This document shows positions 49,782 to 60,959 of a DNA stretch of 64,000 nt, piece after piece. The first letter of the stretch is position 1; every line of letters begins with the position of its first letter. Source of the DNA: Epiperipatus broadwayi (taxonomy: Eukaryota; Onychophora; Udeonychophora; Euonychophora; Peripatidae); contig JAQFVV010000949.1 of NCBI GenBank assembly GCA_028023455.1, forward strand, positions 62,001-126,000. Reading direction: 5' to 3'. Position numbers and translations under genes: made by a program. The notes under the pieces were generated by a model, which saw only the letters and a program-made list of their open reading frames with translations, had not been told where the DNA came from and searched no databases.

Positions 49782-50149
49782 AATCACATTCATATCGGCT
49801 TTTTCAAACCAAATTGTGCAAACGCTTTTTGCGAGTGTTAAATAATAAATGAATACCCTCTGACCCATACAAGATATAGAATTTATGCAGCAATAAAAGG
49901 AATCTCTTATTACTACGACTCAAATATTTATATATAGTAATTCAAAGTGACTGTTCTATAGTCACACCTTCTGTGCCAGTACTTCAGATTTGCTCATATA
50001 TAAATATTTGAGTCATAGTAATAAGAGATTCCTTTTATTGCTGCATAAATTCTATATCTTGTATGGGTCAGAGGGTATTCATTTATTATTTAACACTTGC
50101 AAAAAGCGTTTGCACAATTTGGTTTGAAAAAGCCGATATGAATGTGATT
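49782..50149. repeat. Near-perfect palindrome, 154-bp arms, with a nested hairpin
   Basis: The left arm 49782-49935 and right arm 49996-50149 differ at only about three or four sites. Shared words include AAAAAGCGTTTGCACAATTT, GACCCATACAAGATATAGAA and TGCAGCAATAAAAGGAATCT with their complements. The 60-bp loop itself has a small hairpin, GTGACT...AGTCAC (~49949-49967). Near identity means recent origin or ongoing gene conversion between the arms. Confidence 0.93.
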
Positions 50150-50399
50150 ACAATTGTATACAGACGCTATAAAAAATAAATGCTGATTTATATATAAGAT
50201 TTAAATATAAAAATATTTTAATAAAGAAATAATGTAAGTTAAAATAAAAACAGGTATTAATTAATTTCTGTAATCTGTAAATGGAAATGATTGTTTATTA
50301 ATTATCCAAAAGCTGTGTAATTAAAAAGTCAGATGAAAAACAGATAAAAGAATAAAGAGAAATTAGTTTGACCAACGGAAGCACCAAGCCTCAGCCCGG

Positions 50400-50660
50400 A
50401 CCTGAATGAAAAGGATGGATTAGTGATGTTTTTTTGGTTGAATCTGTGTGGATACTATAAAAGAGGAAATACAGTTTTCCTGAGAGTTTTTCCGGCTTTG
50501 TTTTTTTTTAGGGTCATGATAGGACGCACATATGACACACTCTCTCTCTATTTTAAAAATGAACTGACTGTGATACTGAAATGAACCAGCTAATGCTACC
50601 TCCGGAACATCTGACCGGGTTTTCAAATAAAGACTCATAGAAATTTACATCAAGAGCAGT
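50400..50660 (+). promoter_or_regulatory. Possible solo-LTR or pol II promoter/poly(A) pair
   Basis: A TATA box, TATAAAAG (50456-50463), is followed ~170 bp later by AATAAA (50626-50631). That spacing and order resemble the U3-R-U5 part of a solo LTR. The block is G+C-richer than its flanks. I could not find matching TG...CA ends with a target duplication, and no gag-pol is nearby. It could equally be chance. Confidence 0.3.
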
Positions 50661-51214
50661 GATTCTTCTACTGTAAGCTATTGATATGAACTCTAAAATT
50701 TAAAAATAATTAAGAACTTTCATCCAAGCTTATGAACTTCTATCTGACTTTTAAGTTTGAAATCAATTGATAATGTTTAATTTTATATGTTTTGCTTTTG
50801 ATAAAAATCATTTCCATTTTTTTTTCTTATTGTATAAATTTTAAATGTGGAAATTTAAGTTGGGTATAGACATTGCATTGTTAATGGTTAATTATGTTGC
50901 TGTTTCATAGTCGATTGGAATAATTAAGTCATCAATGTCACTGCGGCATCTTACGATGAATGCTAGTGGGTTTTTGCATTCCCTATGCAATTGACATTAT
51001 CAATGATTTTGTATTCTGATCGTTTGTGTTTATTTTGAGATGTTTTTGACCGTGGAATCTGTGCGGCCGATCTATACTCGACATTATAAAACAAATTGTA
51101 TAAAATTCATCTGTGCATAATTAAATGTTAAATTTAAGTCGGGCATAAATGGCTGTATAGATTTGTAAAGTTATATATATAGTTTAAGGGAGGGTAATCT
51201 TAGGTTATTTGTTT

Positions 51215-51290
51215 CGTAGTTGAATTAGCTCAATGGATTGGATATATTTGTGTAATTAGTAGATGTAGTATGAGATCCGCTACAGACAGG
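51215..51290 (+). mobile_element. tRNA-like SINE head (weak candidate)
   Basis: An A-box-like TAGCTCAATGG (51226-51236) is followed at suitable spacing by GTATGAGATCC (51269-51279), a poor B-box. On the opposite strand a perfect TAGCTCAGTGG lies at 51886-51876 without a B-box. Both are inside the 2.5-kb insertion. Confidence 0.3.
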
Positions 51291-53158
51291 ATTGCATATA
51301 TATGCCACACCTTCTGTTTGCCTATGGATGGGTTTGTAAGATGGCAAAGGACCGCAATCCATTCCTATGGAGTTTTATGTTTATTGTTCTACTCGCCAAC
51401 AGATGTAGCATTCCTGTTGGTGGAGAGACAATGTCTTCTCTAACTCTACTTACTGTTCAGATGTACATTCCTGACAGTATAGTATTTTGTGTTGTCGTAT
51501 TTTCATGCTACATTGAATACATAAATGTATCAGATGGATTGACGCCGGTTTGACTGCGAACTTTTTGGCCTAAGGTTAAATAAGGGATAGAATATTTTCT
51601 TTTCAAATGCAGATCTATGTAGTCTATTCATACTCAACAATCTTAAAATAAATATAAATTCATCTGTAGATGATTTAAAATTTTAAAATAATAAGTTAAA
51701 TTAACAGAATATTAAAATCTAAAAAAATAATTAATGTTGTTCCTCAAAATTTAAAAATGATTCAAAATTATATATGTGCGTAAATAAATATTTTTATGTG
51801 TTAATTTCTGGCAGTAGCTTTTATTTATTTATATTTAAGATATAAATTAAGATATAGATTATTATCTCTGCGTCTCCACTGAGCTAGTGACTTGGGCTAA
51901 CGATCTAAATATTAAATAAAGTGGAATCTTATCAGCGCATATCTGCCTACTTTATAAATTTTTCTAGGCTCAAATGCCTAGATGGCGCCCTGGTAGTTGC
52001 AGATACGATTGACTGCTGTCTCCACCTTCTTTTGGATCGTTATAATATATATATATATATGGAGAGACAAGATTTTACTTAACTAAAATAGTAAAATATA
52101 CATTAAAATTTACTCCCTTCCCCGTCGTCTATTTAAAATGATTCAATTCCACCTTCATGTATTTCATAACATCTGAGAATATTCAAGCATATATTTTAAG
52201 AGTATGGAAAAGAAAAGAAAATGAGCAGTTATAGAAAACCACTAATAGGTCACCTTTTCAGAATTGAATAATAACATTTATAAAATAAATAAGTTTTCAA
52301 AGCATTAATTAGCTTAAGCTCTGAATTCTCCCCAGGTAGAAAATCCAGAGTTAAACAAATATATTTTTATACTAAAACATAAATAAAATGTTGAATCGTA
52401 AAAACAATCTGGCAAGCATATTAATTAATAATGCTTTATGTTATAAGGGAATGTTAATATCCTCAATTCATGAAGGTTTACTTAAAAGAAGAGAAGATTT
52501 TAGAAATTCAACTTGTCAGATTGCTTGATACTGGCATATTAATAATAAAAACATACATATAAATAAATGACCACACCAGAGTTAAAGAAAGTTAAAGCAT
52601 ATGAAAAAATTAGATTTATCATAATTATTTAAGAGCAGTTTACATATATATTAGAAATAAAGTTAAATAATACATTAGGAGAAAAAGTCTTGATAATAGA
52701 GTGAGATTAGTTAGACTAGTTTTACTTGCGGCTTGAAAATTTACCTTGCACTATTTTAAAAGTTCATATATTAAAGTCTGCTCATGCATGGAAATTGGTT
52801 CTTAAATAACAGCAAGCTTTTATTCAGCATTCCACAATTCTTCAGTCGGGCTCTTACTTCATTCTAGAGCATGATATAATGGCAGTGGAAGATGACCCTC
52901 ATGGGTCAGAAAAGTAATGACCTTTCTATGCTTACATTTCAACACAACTTGGATTCAGTTAACTGCACAAGTTTTTTTCAATAATAGCTCTTCTCAATAA
53001 TAGCTAATCTTTTGAGATTTAAAATCTGGCCATTTTATACCCTGCTCAGGTATTTCTGGAATGCTTTTGATTACTTAGTTTTAGCCTTAAAATGTAATCT
53101 CTAATCTAACAGAAATTCTTACTTTTTCTTTATCCATTGTTTTTTTTTTTTTTTTGAA

Positions 53159-53338
53159 AGATGCAACGTTAGATAATATCCAAAAATAAATTCAAATCTA
53201 TTTCCAGATTAAATATAGATTTGACAAAAATGTTTATAACAAAAGAAAATCTTTAATCTTAATCCCATTTTAAGTAAAAACTTGGATTAAAAATATCTTC
53301 CCTTTAATTATTTTTGGACAATTAACAGTTGGATCTTC
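53159..53338. mobile_element. ~180-bp MITE with AGATGCAA ends (copy in B)
   Basis: It starts AGATGCAACGTTAGATAATA and shares AAATCTATTTC(T/C)AGATTAAA and GTTTATAACAAAAG with the copy at 28235-28449 in reverse orientation. The outer end near 53338 is eroded (TGGATCTTCC). Confidence 0.55.
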
Positions 53339-53635
53339 CATTTTGGATTTTATAAAATACAGTTTAATAGGAAAAAAAATACTTTAAAAAGAAAAAGTTG
53401 TATAAATGACATATAATAAAATATTTTAAAAAATCAATATTTTGTTAGTATTTTGCTCCTATATATATATATTTGAGCTGCACCTATGTACTTTAATAAA
53501 AAAGAACTAATAATTAATAAAATAATTAATAATAATTTTAAAAAATGTTATTGAAACCTTAAAATTTTATAACTTAGGCGCGCATCTCAAATATATATAT
53601 AAAATATATATAGATGTCAAAAGGAGCAGGATGTG

Positions 53636-53715
53636 ATATAGGGTTTGAATACAGGTTAGTAGATGGAACTATGAAGCTCAATCTTAAGCTAAGATTGACT
53701 GCTTCAATACTAATA
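53636..53715 (+). mobile_element. SINE-like piece, family S2, copy 2
   Basis: B-box-like GGGTTTGAATACAGG at 53641-53655, then ATGAAGCTCAATCTTAAGCT and GATTGACTGCTTCAAT. It mirrors 25076-25170 and marks the outer edge of copy B. Confidence 0.45.
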
Positions 53716-53720
53716 TAGTA

Positions 53721-55598
53721 GAAATGTATTAAACACTTGTAATTAAAAATTTTGTTATATAAAGATAAATTTAAATCGTTTTAATTAATAAATATTGTTA
53801 AATCTATTTTAAATTTAAAGAGGTCTCTGATTTATTTAAATTATTTATTTTATTTTCATAATAAAATAAAATTGAATACATATACCCACATATACATATC
53901 ATCCTGACTTAACATCATGATAACTTGGTTGGAATGAATTTTGAGAATCTATTGAATTTATATAAAAGTATTATTATTTCTACAGGATATCAATTGACCT
54001 CTGAAGAGAATTAAGTGTAATTCACCCTGAGTTTGAATATTAAGCATAGCGGAATAATAAAGAGAGGCGAAGAGTGGATGAATTCGTCTAATTTGTATCT
54101 GTAGTGAATGTTTAAACATTATATTATCATATTTGAAGTAGATGCAATCATGAATTAGACTTTTATTACATCATTCATGGTATCTTACAAGAAGACCCTT
54201 GGTCTGACTATAGTCTAGATGTGTTCATCCTCATTCCTTAAGGGAATACGGACCGGTACAATGCATTAATATTCCCCAGAAGTTAACATACTAGTGAAAA
54301 ACATACAATGATGATGCTTAATAATATTAGAGGCAAAAAAATAATATACATTTATGAGATTTAATATTAGAGATCAAGATCTACAAATGTCTTTATTATA
54401 AGGAAATAGGATCATAAGGAGTTCTTTATGCTAGGATCATAAGGAGTTGACAGTAACTTGAAGAAAAATAACAAAAATAAATTTAAATATTTATATCCTT
54501 TTTTTTTTTAATTTTTGTCAATTTAATTTTTATTCCATATAATAAGAAGGTTATATATATATTATTTTGGTCTGTATAATTGTTATATTAGAGTAATTGC
54601 CTGGGTGGATTACAAAATGAAATTAAAATTATTCGCTCTTAAATGTTTTATTTCATTTAATTTTCTATTTTGTAATGTATATAAAAGTCAAAGAGATATT
54701 TGTTTGGAAATTGTCAGTTTTCCATCATTAATTCTCCTCTGTCAGTGTAAGTAAGCGGAAATTACTTACACTTTTTTTAAATATATTGATTGTAATAAAA
54801 TTTGAAATCATCAACTTGGAGATAGCAGTGGAAGCTATCAACAATAAATTATTTATTTATTTATTTATTTTTTGTCTATTTATAATAGCTAAAAGCTAAT
54901 AGCTAAATCTTGTCATATATATTTAAAGAAAATTTCCTCCCATTTATGCAGTCAATGATAATTGTACTTTAAAAAAAAAAAGCTAGTTATTAACTAGTCG
55001 TATTTTCTAAATATTATTTTAAAGACGAAAAGAAAACGTTGTAATAGTATGATAAAGAATTCCGTAATTTGTAAGGGAATAAGCCATTCTGTCTCTAGTC
55101 AAAAATACTCTTGCAGTTTTAATGAAAATAAATTGGCAATTGTTATTTGTTCCTTATGGCAGAAAGTAGATTGCCTATTTATTATTTTTAAAATATTTCC
55201 ATTTAATGTTTATTTTACTCATTTATTACTGCTATGATAAATACACTAGTTTTTAAACAACAACGACAAAAAAAAAAGAAGCGTTTGTTAAAGCAAAAAT
55301 TCCATATTTCTATTATTTAAAAGCCATTGATTAATCTTTCATTCTAGCTTTATTGTGGCGGAATTTTTACAAGATAAAATGTTTATCATCTTTTACTACA
55401 AAGCTATTTTCCTTTTTAGTATATATATTATTACTATTTAAAAATTAAATATTAAATAAATATTTGCTAATATAGAAATATTGTAATTATATTGTTAACT
55501 AGAAACTTTTTTTTTTTTTCAATTTTGTTTGATATTTTGTAGCAGTAACATTTTGCTTCAAATAATTTAATTTTTAGTTATTAAATAGATTTAATATT
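53721..55598. other. A+T-rich DNA; 24-bp direct repeat at 54408-54448
   Basis: TAGGATCATAAGGAGTT occurs twice 24-25 bp apart near 54408 and 54432. An ATTT run lies at 54849-54869. The frame 55049-55237 is not recognised. No gene is visible. Confidence 0.45.
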
Positions 55599-55695
55599 AT
55601 GGTTTAGCACAATGGCAGTTTGAGGGACACACAGTTAGGGAGTCCGTGATCGATTCCCAGTCAAATAACATGAGTAAAAAAAACTCGGTTTATAC
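55599..55695 (+). mobile_element. tRNA-derived SINE head
   Basis: A-box-like TAGCACAATGG (55605-55615) and B-box GATCGATTCCC (55648-55658) have the ~32-bp spacing of a tRNA. The A-box context GGTTTAGCACAATGGCAG resembles the D-arm of a tRNA. The acceptor arms do not pair, and A-rich sequence follows (AGTAAAAAAAACTCGG). It is most likely a SINE head rather than a tRNA gene. Confidence 0.55.
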
Positions 55696-56109
55696 TGACT
55701 GGAAGCATTAAATACTCATATCTGCTTCTAGGGTATTGGAACTTCATATTATCTTCTAAGAAATTAATCATATATTTAATGTTTGACTGGAAGTTTTACT
55801 TCTAATTATATTTTGGATTATTTTCATTATCTAGTTCGAACTGTAAATGTTTTTAGAAAAATTCAGTCTTAATTTAAACTTTTCAAATACATTCATCCTA
55901 TTGTAATAACACACATATTAGTAGATGACATAGCATTTTGGATGATAGTAATCTCTCTTTTTTAAGTGTTTCTGGCTTGATCAGTGCCAGTACTAGAACT
56001 AAAATTGAACTCATGATTTTTAGACTTACAAATACTGAATTTAATGTGACTTTAACCAACTAAACTATTCAATCAAAGTCAACAGTCAGTAGAAATTATA
56101 TATACTCAT
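55696..56109. other. A+T-rich DNA without a recognised feature
   Basis: No feature is recognised. The 3' part of the Penelope-like relic may extend into it. Confidence 0.35.
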
Positions 56110-57380
56110 TTACGAAGGTTCTCTTGATTTCTCTTCTTCTATTAAAACAAGAACGAAGTATGGTTTCCAAATTTTATGGATTATCACACTAAATTGTCTT
56201 ATTAAATTATTTTCTAATGTTATATGAGTAACTTCTTTGACTTTCTTCTTTTACTTTTTTTTTTCTGATCAATATTATTTGTCTTTTTCCAATTGAACAT
56301 GTATGTTCATTAATACATGCACATTTTGCTGCTCTTTAATTATTTTTTAATGAGAACCTTGATTTTCTTGATATATGTTCCATGTTTTTATGTTATTTCA
56401 TAAATTCTGTTATTTTTTGTTTTAAATTTTAAGTTTTATAGAAGTTAGGATTCTTTTCTGGGTGCTATGGTTTTGTTAAGCTATTGTATGTTATATAATT
56501 AGTCCAGATTTTCTTTCTTTGTCTGCTATCCCTGGTATTTATGGATATTATGTTTCTTTTTATTATCTATATAAACTTTTGTTAATGATCACTAATGGGT
56601 AACCATTCTTCATGAGATGTTCTAAACTTTTCTTTTTCCAAATTTCTTGTGGTCTATTTCATAGTAATAGTATAATTCCATTTTTGTATTTTTTTCATGA
56701 TATAGATATACATGCTAAGTATTTTCTATACATGTCAATTTTCTGTAAACTGTATTTTTATTTTGCCATTGCTATAATTGCCATTTTTGTTTCTTTTTCT
56801 AATTTTATTGTGAATTTAATTGCAGGTGCTATGATATTAATGTGTGTCCAGAATGGTGTGTCACTATATGACCTTACAACAACATCGACATAATAAAGTT
56901 AGACGTTAAATAAATGGAGTAGTATTTATAGGTAGGATTTCAAGTTCTTCCATGTGAACATTACTAATCAATTGTGACAGTGAGGAACCTATAGTCATCT
57001 CTTCATTTTAGTGGGAAGAGTTTAATATTGAATTAAAAGCATGTTGTTATTCAGAATGTTAGTATTTTTAAATATAGTATTATCAGGAAGCTTATAGGCT
57101 TTTATTCTCTCTTTTTTTTTTCTTATAATAGGCAGCACTCTATCACATGATATATTTGTGAATAAACTTTTCACATCAAGGGTTACCAAATAAGTCAGTT
57201 CTTTCCATTTTTCTGTTTTTGATTAATTTCACAAAATTAGAATTCCTGAGAAAAAGTCATGTTTTGTATCCCAAAAGACTAATAACTTTAAAAAAAATTC
57301 CCATGCTAGCCAGCCAACAATACCTGAAGAAGAGATGAATATAATCTTACTCAAAAGATTGTGTAGCCAAAGTCTTATTA
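56110..57380 (-). pseudogene. Penelope-like element reverse transcriptase relic
   Basis: Penelope-like elements encode an RT related to telomerase. On the minus strand the order is SLLGYKT then LRNSNFVKLIKNRKMERTDL (~57280-57200), LVTLDVKSLFTNIS (motif A, catalytic Asp, ~57195-57155) and DRVLPIIRK. Next come TIGSSLSQLISNVHMEELE (~57005-56940, the family's MGSPLSP..AN.YME block), VDVVV in place of the RYVDD box (~56875), KFTIKLEKETKMAI (~56810-56770), MYRKYLACIS (~56725-56695) and LEHLMKNGYPLVIINKSL (~56620-56570). The order and spacing fit the family well. Several frameshifts and stops are present and the catalytic YVDD has lost a residue. A downstream GIY-YIG nuclease domain is not recognisable. 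Confidence 0.78.
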
Positions 57381-59568
57381 TTAACAGTTGAATGTACTTG
57401 AAAAGTTTAAAGTTAGAATTTTTATAACAATGTTTTACAATTAAAATTAAATTATAGAAATATTCCAAAGTATAATTACAAATCTGTTTACCACCATCAG
57501 AAATTTAAAGCAAGGGGAGAACTTTTAGAAATAGAAATAATTTTGAATTCAACTATTATTACTTGCCAACCATAAATATAAAATTACTTTATTTAGCATT
57601 CTGTATTTAATCATCTTTATTTTATATTCAATAACCTTTAAATATATATAAATAAATCTGCAGAGATATCAACTCTAATCATTGTGCATTATATATATTT
57701 TTATAGCTGCCATACTATATGAAAAAATTGACAAACGATTTTGCAGTACACATTTATTAAGAAATAACCTCATTTGGAAATTACCTTGAAGTACTGTCAA
57801 TGATCCATGTTCATTTTATATAAATAATGTAATAATGATCAACTTGTTGTTAAAGTTTGAATGTTTAATGCTGCAGTAATTTTCTATCAATTAGAATATT
57901 GTAATATAAATGTATGTTTATCAAGGCAAAATAAGATACTCATTTTATTAATTAATCTTGTTAAAAAAACAGACATTGAAATATTCCATAAATAAACTAA
58001 CACTTCTTAAATATATGTAAATAAATCTGAGAGATATCAGCTCCAATTGAATGTTATATTTGTGAGGATTATTGGCCGTACTTCAAGGTAGCTTGGAAAG
58101 GAAATTATTCATGAAATATAAGTGTATTGCAGAGTAGTTTGTTAAGTAGAAACTATAAATAGATGTACTATGCATGATAATTTGAGCTGACATTTTGTCA
58201 GATTTATAATCATAGTATTACTTTTAGAAGCTTTCATGTACTAAAATGTAAGATGTTTTAGTACAATAACAAAAACTTTCCTCAGAGCTTCTTTTTTCTC
58301 AAATCATAAGAATGAGTGTGGTGAGATTCAAAATTGTTATTTTTTTTCCTTCATTATTTTCCTCATTCTATTGGTTAAGACATTTTAAAAAATATTTTAT
58401 CCAATAGCTTTTCCCAAATACTGTTACTTTTCTTTAATTCATACTTTTCATTTATGCACTTATGCCTTTTACAAATCTATAGCTTCTATTAGCAATCTCT
58501 GGTTATATTGTTAATTTTTTCACCGAATGTGTTTTATTAAAATTGATGTCATGATTAGTTCATTTAATGTGTGATTAAGTGATTGATAAAGTAGATTTTT
58601 CTCTAACTGCCAAAATGTTTTCATCCTTTTGTATTCTATGATTGATCTGTCTAATGTATGAATGTAAACAAACTTCACATAGAATTTCATACATACCATG
58701 ATACTCCAAAGAAATGTTATATTTGTATATATTTAGAGAGAGAGGCTTCTGATAATTGATAAATGAGGAAACTGCAAATGCAAATTTGTTGCAATTATAC
58801 AAAAGTCAAATAATAAAAGAATTTTTCATAAAATATTTTAAAACAAATCTTTTTGCTATGATAACTAAAAGAAATATAAATTGTTTGTTTCCAATTATAT
58901 GAGAAGTTTTCACCTCTTTGTAAATTAGTGCAATCATTTTTCTTTTTTGGTTTAGATATGAAATTTAGAACAAATTTTCTGATTATAAAAATAACTCTTT
59001 GCCATTCTATTCTGTTGACATCTGTATAAGTAGGAATAATCAATGGATATCTGATAGTAGTGGCAGATTCCCAGACTAGGTTTTGGTAATTGAACCATTT
59101 TTATTTAGCTATAAAAATAGGTTGCCTCAATTTTAAAATCTTAGAATGCTTAATTTTTTTTGTGTGTGTGAATAATGTAAAAGCAGTAGAGATAGCTAGT
59201 GGTTCATGTGTATATCCAATTTATTGCTACTCTCTGGTGATGAAAGAAATTACCAGAAATTAGATTGGAGATTTGTTTTACCTCACCATTTAAAATGTTT
59301 TTATTTATGTTTACATAAGTGATTTTAGAGTGGATTACTACTGTTAATGCAAGTGTTTAATGTGGATTGGGAAAATCATTTGATGCTACTTTGGTATAAC
59401 CTAAAAATAATTTTTTTTCTAACTTTTAATATTGTTTTTTTTTTTTATATAATGCAGTTCATCTTTTTGTTAAATTTATTTATTAATTGGAATTCTTAAA
59501 ATTTATTGTATTTAAAACTTTTTTTATTAACATTAATTTTAAGTTAATTTATTGTTATTATATATATT
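57381..59568. other. A+T-rich DNA with a dispersed direct repeat
   Basis: AAATATATRTAAATAAATCT plus GAGATATCA(A/G)CTC occurs at ~57640 and ~58011. TTACCTTGAAGTAC at ~57781 is complementary to GTACTTCAAGGTA at ~58079. These may be ends of a decayed element at 57.63-58.10 kb. The frames 57229-57468, 58575-58802 and 58795-59043 (minus) are partly Penelope upstream or chance. Confidence 0.4.
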
Positions 59569-59750
59569 GTACCAGTCAAAAAACCTCCACCACCTGAACT
59601 GCAAGTCGGATCCAATCTCAGCTGAACCAAACTGAATTCAAACCCAACTCACCAGCTCAGATCAATGGATGATCTAAATTGACAGCACACTGCTATGTGC
59701 CAAGAAACTAGCTCAACAGTTGATGAGGATCAGAGACTCCTGAACTGACA
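59569..59750 (-). mobile_element. SINE-like piece, family S1, copy 3
   Basis: On the minus strand the B-box-like GGGTTTGAATTC (59644-59633) is followed by GGATCCGACTTGCAG and the tail TTTTTTGACTGGTACAATAT (59584-59565). The sequence is C/A-rich on the plus strand and stands out from its flanks. It belongs with 30885-31062 and 48152-48322 and is inserted next to a TATATA run. Confidence 0.6.
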
Positions 59751-60339
59751 CTAATATTGGATAATAAATTAACTAAAGATAATTTTAAATCGAATCATAT
59801 GTATATGTTCAGGTTGCCAACACAGACAGTGAGTCTTAACATTAAATAATTATTGAATAAAGATGTAAGAAACAAAGTGTGTTAATAAAATATTTAATGA
59901 TACTAGTAATAGTTTTGTTCATATTTTAAATGATGATTATATTAATTAATTCTAGTCCTTAAACCAAGTTTATAATTATAATAAGAATGGCAGTTCCTAT
60001 TATATGCCAATGAGTATTACGCAATATTTGAAAGTCTATATGTCTATGCCCCCAACAAGAGAATAAAGGCAGATAAAGGTATCAGTGGTGATGGAAATTA
60101 TTATTCTAAGAAATTATTATTCTAATTTTATTACAGCAGAATGTGAGATTTATTTTCACATTCGCAAATCCATTCATGAAGAGCAAGATACATATTTTTT
60201 TCCTGTGCTTACTATGTCACTTGTTTACCACTTTTACCCTCATGCTCTCAATTATCTTTTACCACTTCTAAAGAAACTCTCCCAGGATCCCTCCAAATAG
60301 TCAAGTCAGGATTTATGACTGACTGATTTTTAAATTGAC
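59751..60339. other. A+T-rich DNA without a recognised feature
   Basis: The frame 60085-60300 has more normal composition than most but matches no family I know and has no neighbouring exon. Confidence 0.4.
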
Positions 60340-60685
60340 CTTTTAACTATATGGCTAATTAAGTTAAAATGTTATTTTGGTCAAATGTGAAAACTCATAA
60401 ACAACTTTACAGTCTGCAGTTTTAAACAAAACCGTAAACCTAAAATAATTTTAAGAAAATGCTAATCTAGTCAATCTTTGACTAAAACATAATTTTAAGC
60501 AAGTTTTAACTTGTAAACAACTTTACCATCGGCACTTCTAACAAAGAACAAACTAGAACTAATTTTAAGTAATGCCATTCTGGTCAATCTTTAACAAAAT
60601 ATTACTTTGAACAAATGTTAACTTGTAAACAACTCTACCATCTGTACTTTTAACAAAGAATAAACTTGAAGTAATTTTAAAAGAA
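60340..60685. repeat. ~114-bp tandem repeat, three units
   Basis: ACAACT(T/C)TAC starts at 60401, 60517 and 60629 (spacings 116 and 112). Shared blocks are AACTTGTAAACAACT, CTTTTAACAAAGAA, GTAATTTTAA and TCTRGTCAATCTTT. The units have diverged. Confidence 0.85.
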
Positions 60686-60959
60686 TATTTAAGACTAATA
60701 TTTTAAATAAAGGATTTTTTAGTAAGTTTAAATATAGTTCTATATGTAAATTCAAGCTGCACAGACTGTTAGGTTTACACAATTTTAATAAATGGAGGGC
60801 TATATGTGCATATATATTATCCTTACTGGTGTCTATAGTGCAATGAAATAGGCACTTATACAGGCACATTAAGAGCACAAGTTCGGAGTTCTGAATTAAA
60901 GAAATACATGCAAATTGGAATGAACTAACATACAAATAAATATACCACTATGACTATAG

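Larger units (their letters stand above)
49576..52046. mobile_element. 2.5-kb insertion in copy B, in a TA repeat
   Basis: The left edge is TATATATATTGTAACGATAT (~49567) and the right edge GGATCGTTATAATATATATA (~52033), the complement of TATATATATTATAACGATCC. The ends thus form an inverted repeat, ATATTRTAACGAT, set in TA runs. Copy A lacks this block. It contains a near-perfect palindrome (49782-50149), a TATA/AATAAA pair (50456-50631) and two tRNA A-box-like motifs. No transposase or integrase frame is visible. Confidence 0.6.
48155..53720 (-). repeat. Inverted duplication, copy B (core ~3.1 kb plus a 2.5-kb insertion)
   Basis: The reverse complement of 48155-49575 and 52046-53720 aligns in order with copy A (25074-31065). 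The anchors are listed under copy A. It is split by an insertion at 49576-52046 that A lacks. At the corresponding point in A (about 29675-29690) the flanks CATATATTATTATGG and GCATAGC(A/G)TATTATTTG join directly. Mismatches and small indels are frequent, so the copies separated long ago. Confidence 0.85.

Noticed and set aside
50420-50638. Minus frame of 72 codons
   Set aside because: It has no recognisable domain and overlaps the possible LTR-like block on the other strand.
51302-51553. Plus frame of 83 codons with near-normal amino-acid composition
   Set aside because: It lies wholly inside the 2.5-kb insertion, matches no family I know and has no neighbouring coding block.
55599-55695. 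Functional tRNA gene
   Set aside because: The A- and B-boxes fit, but acceptor and anticodon stems do not pair.
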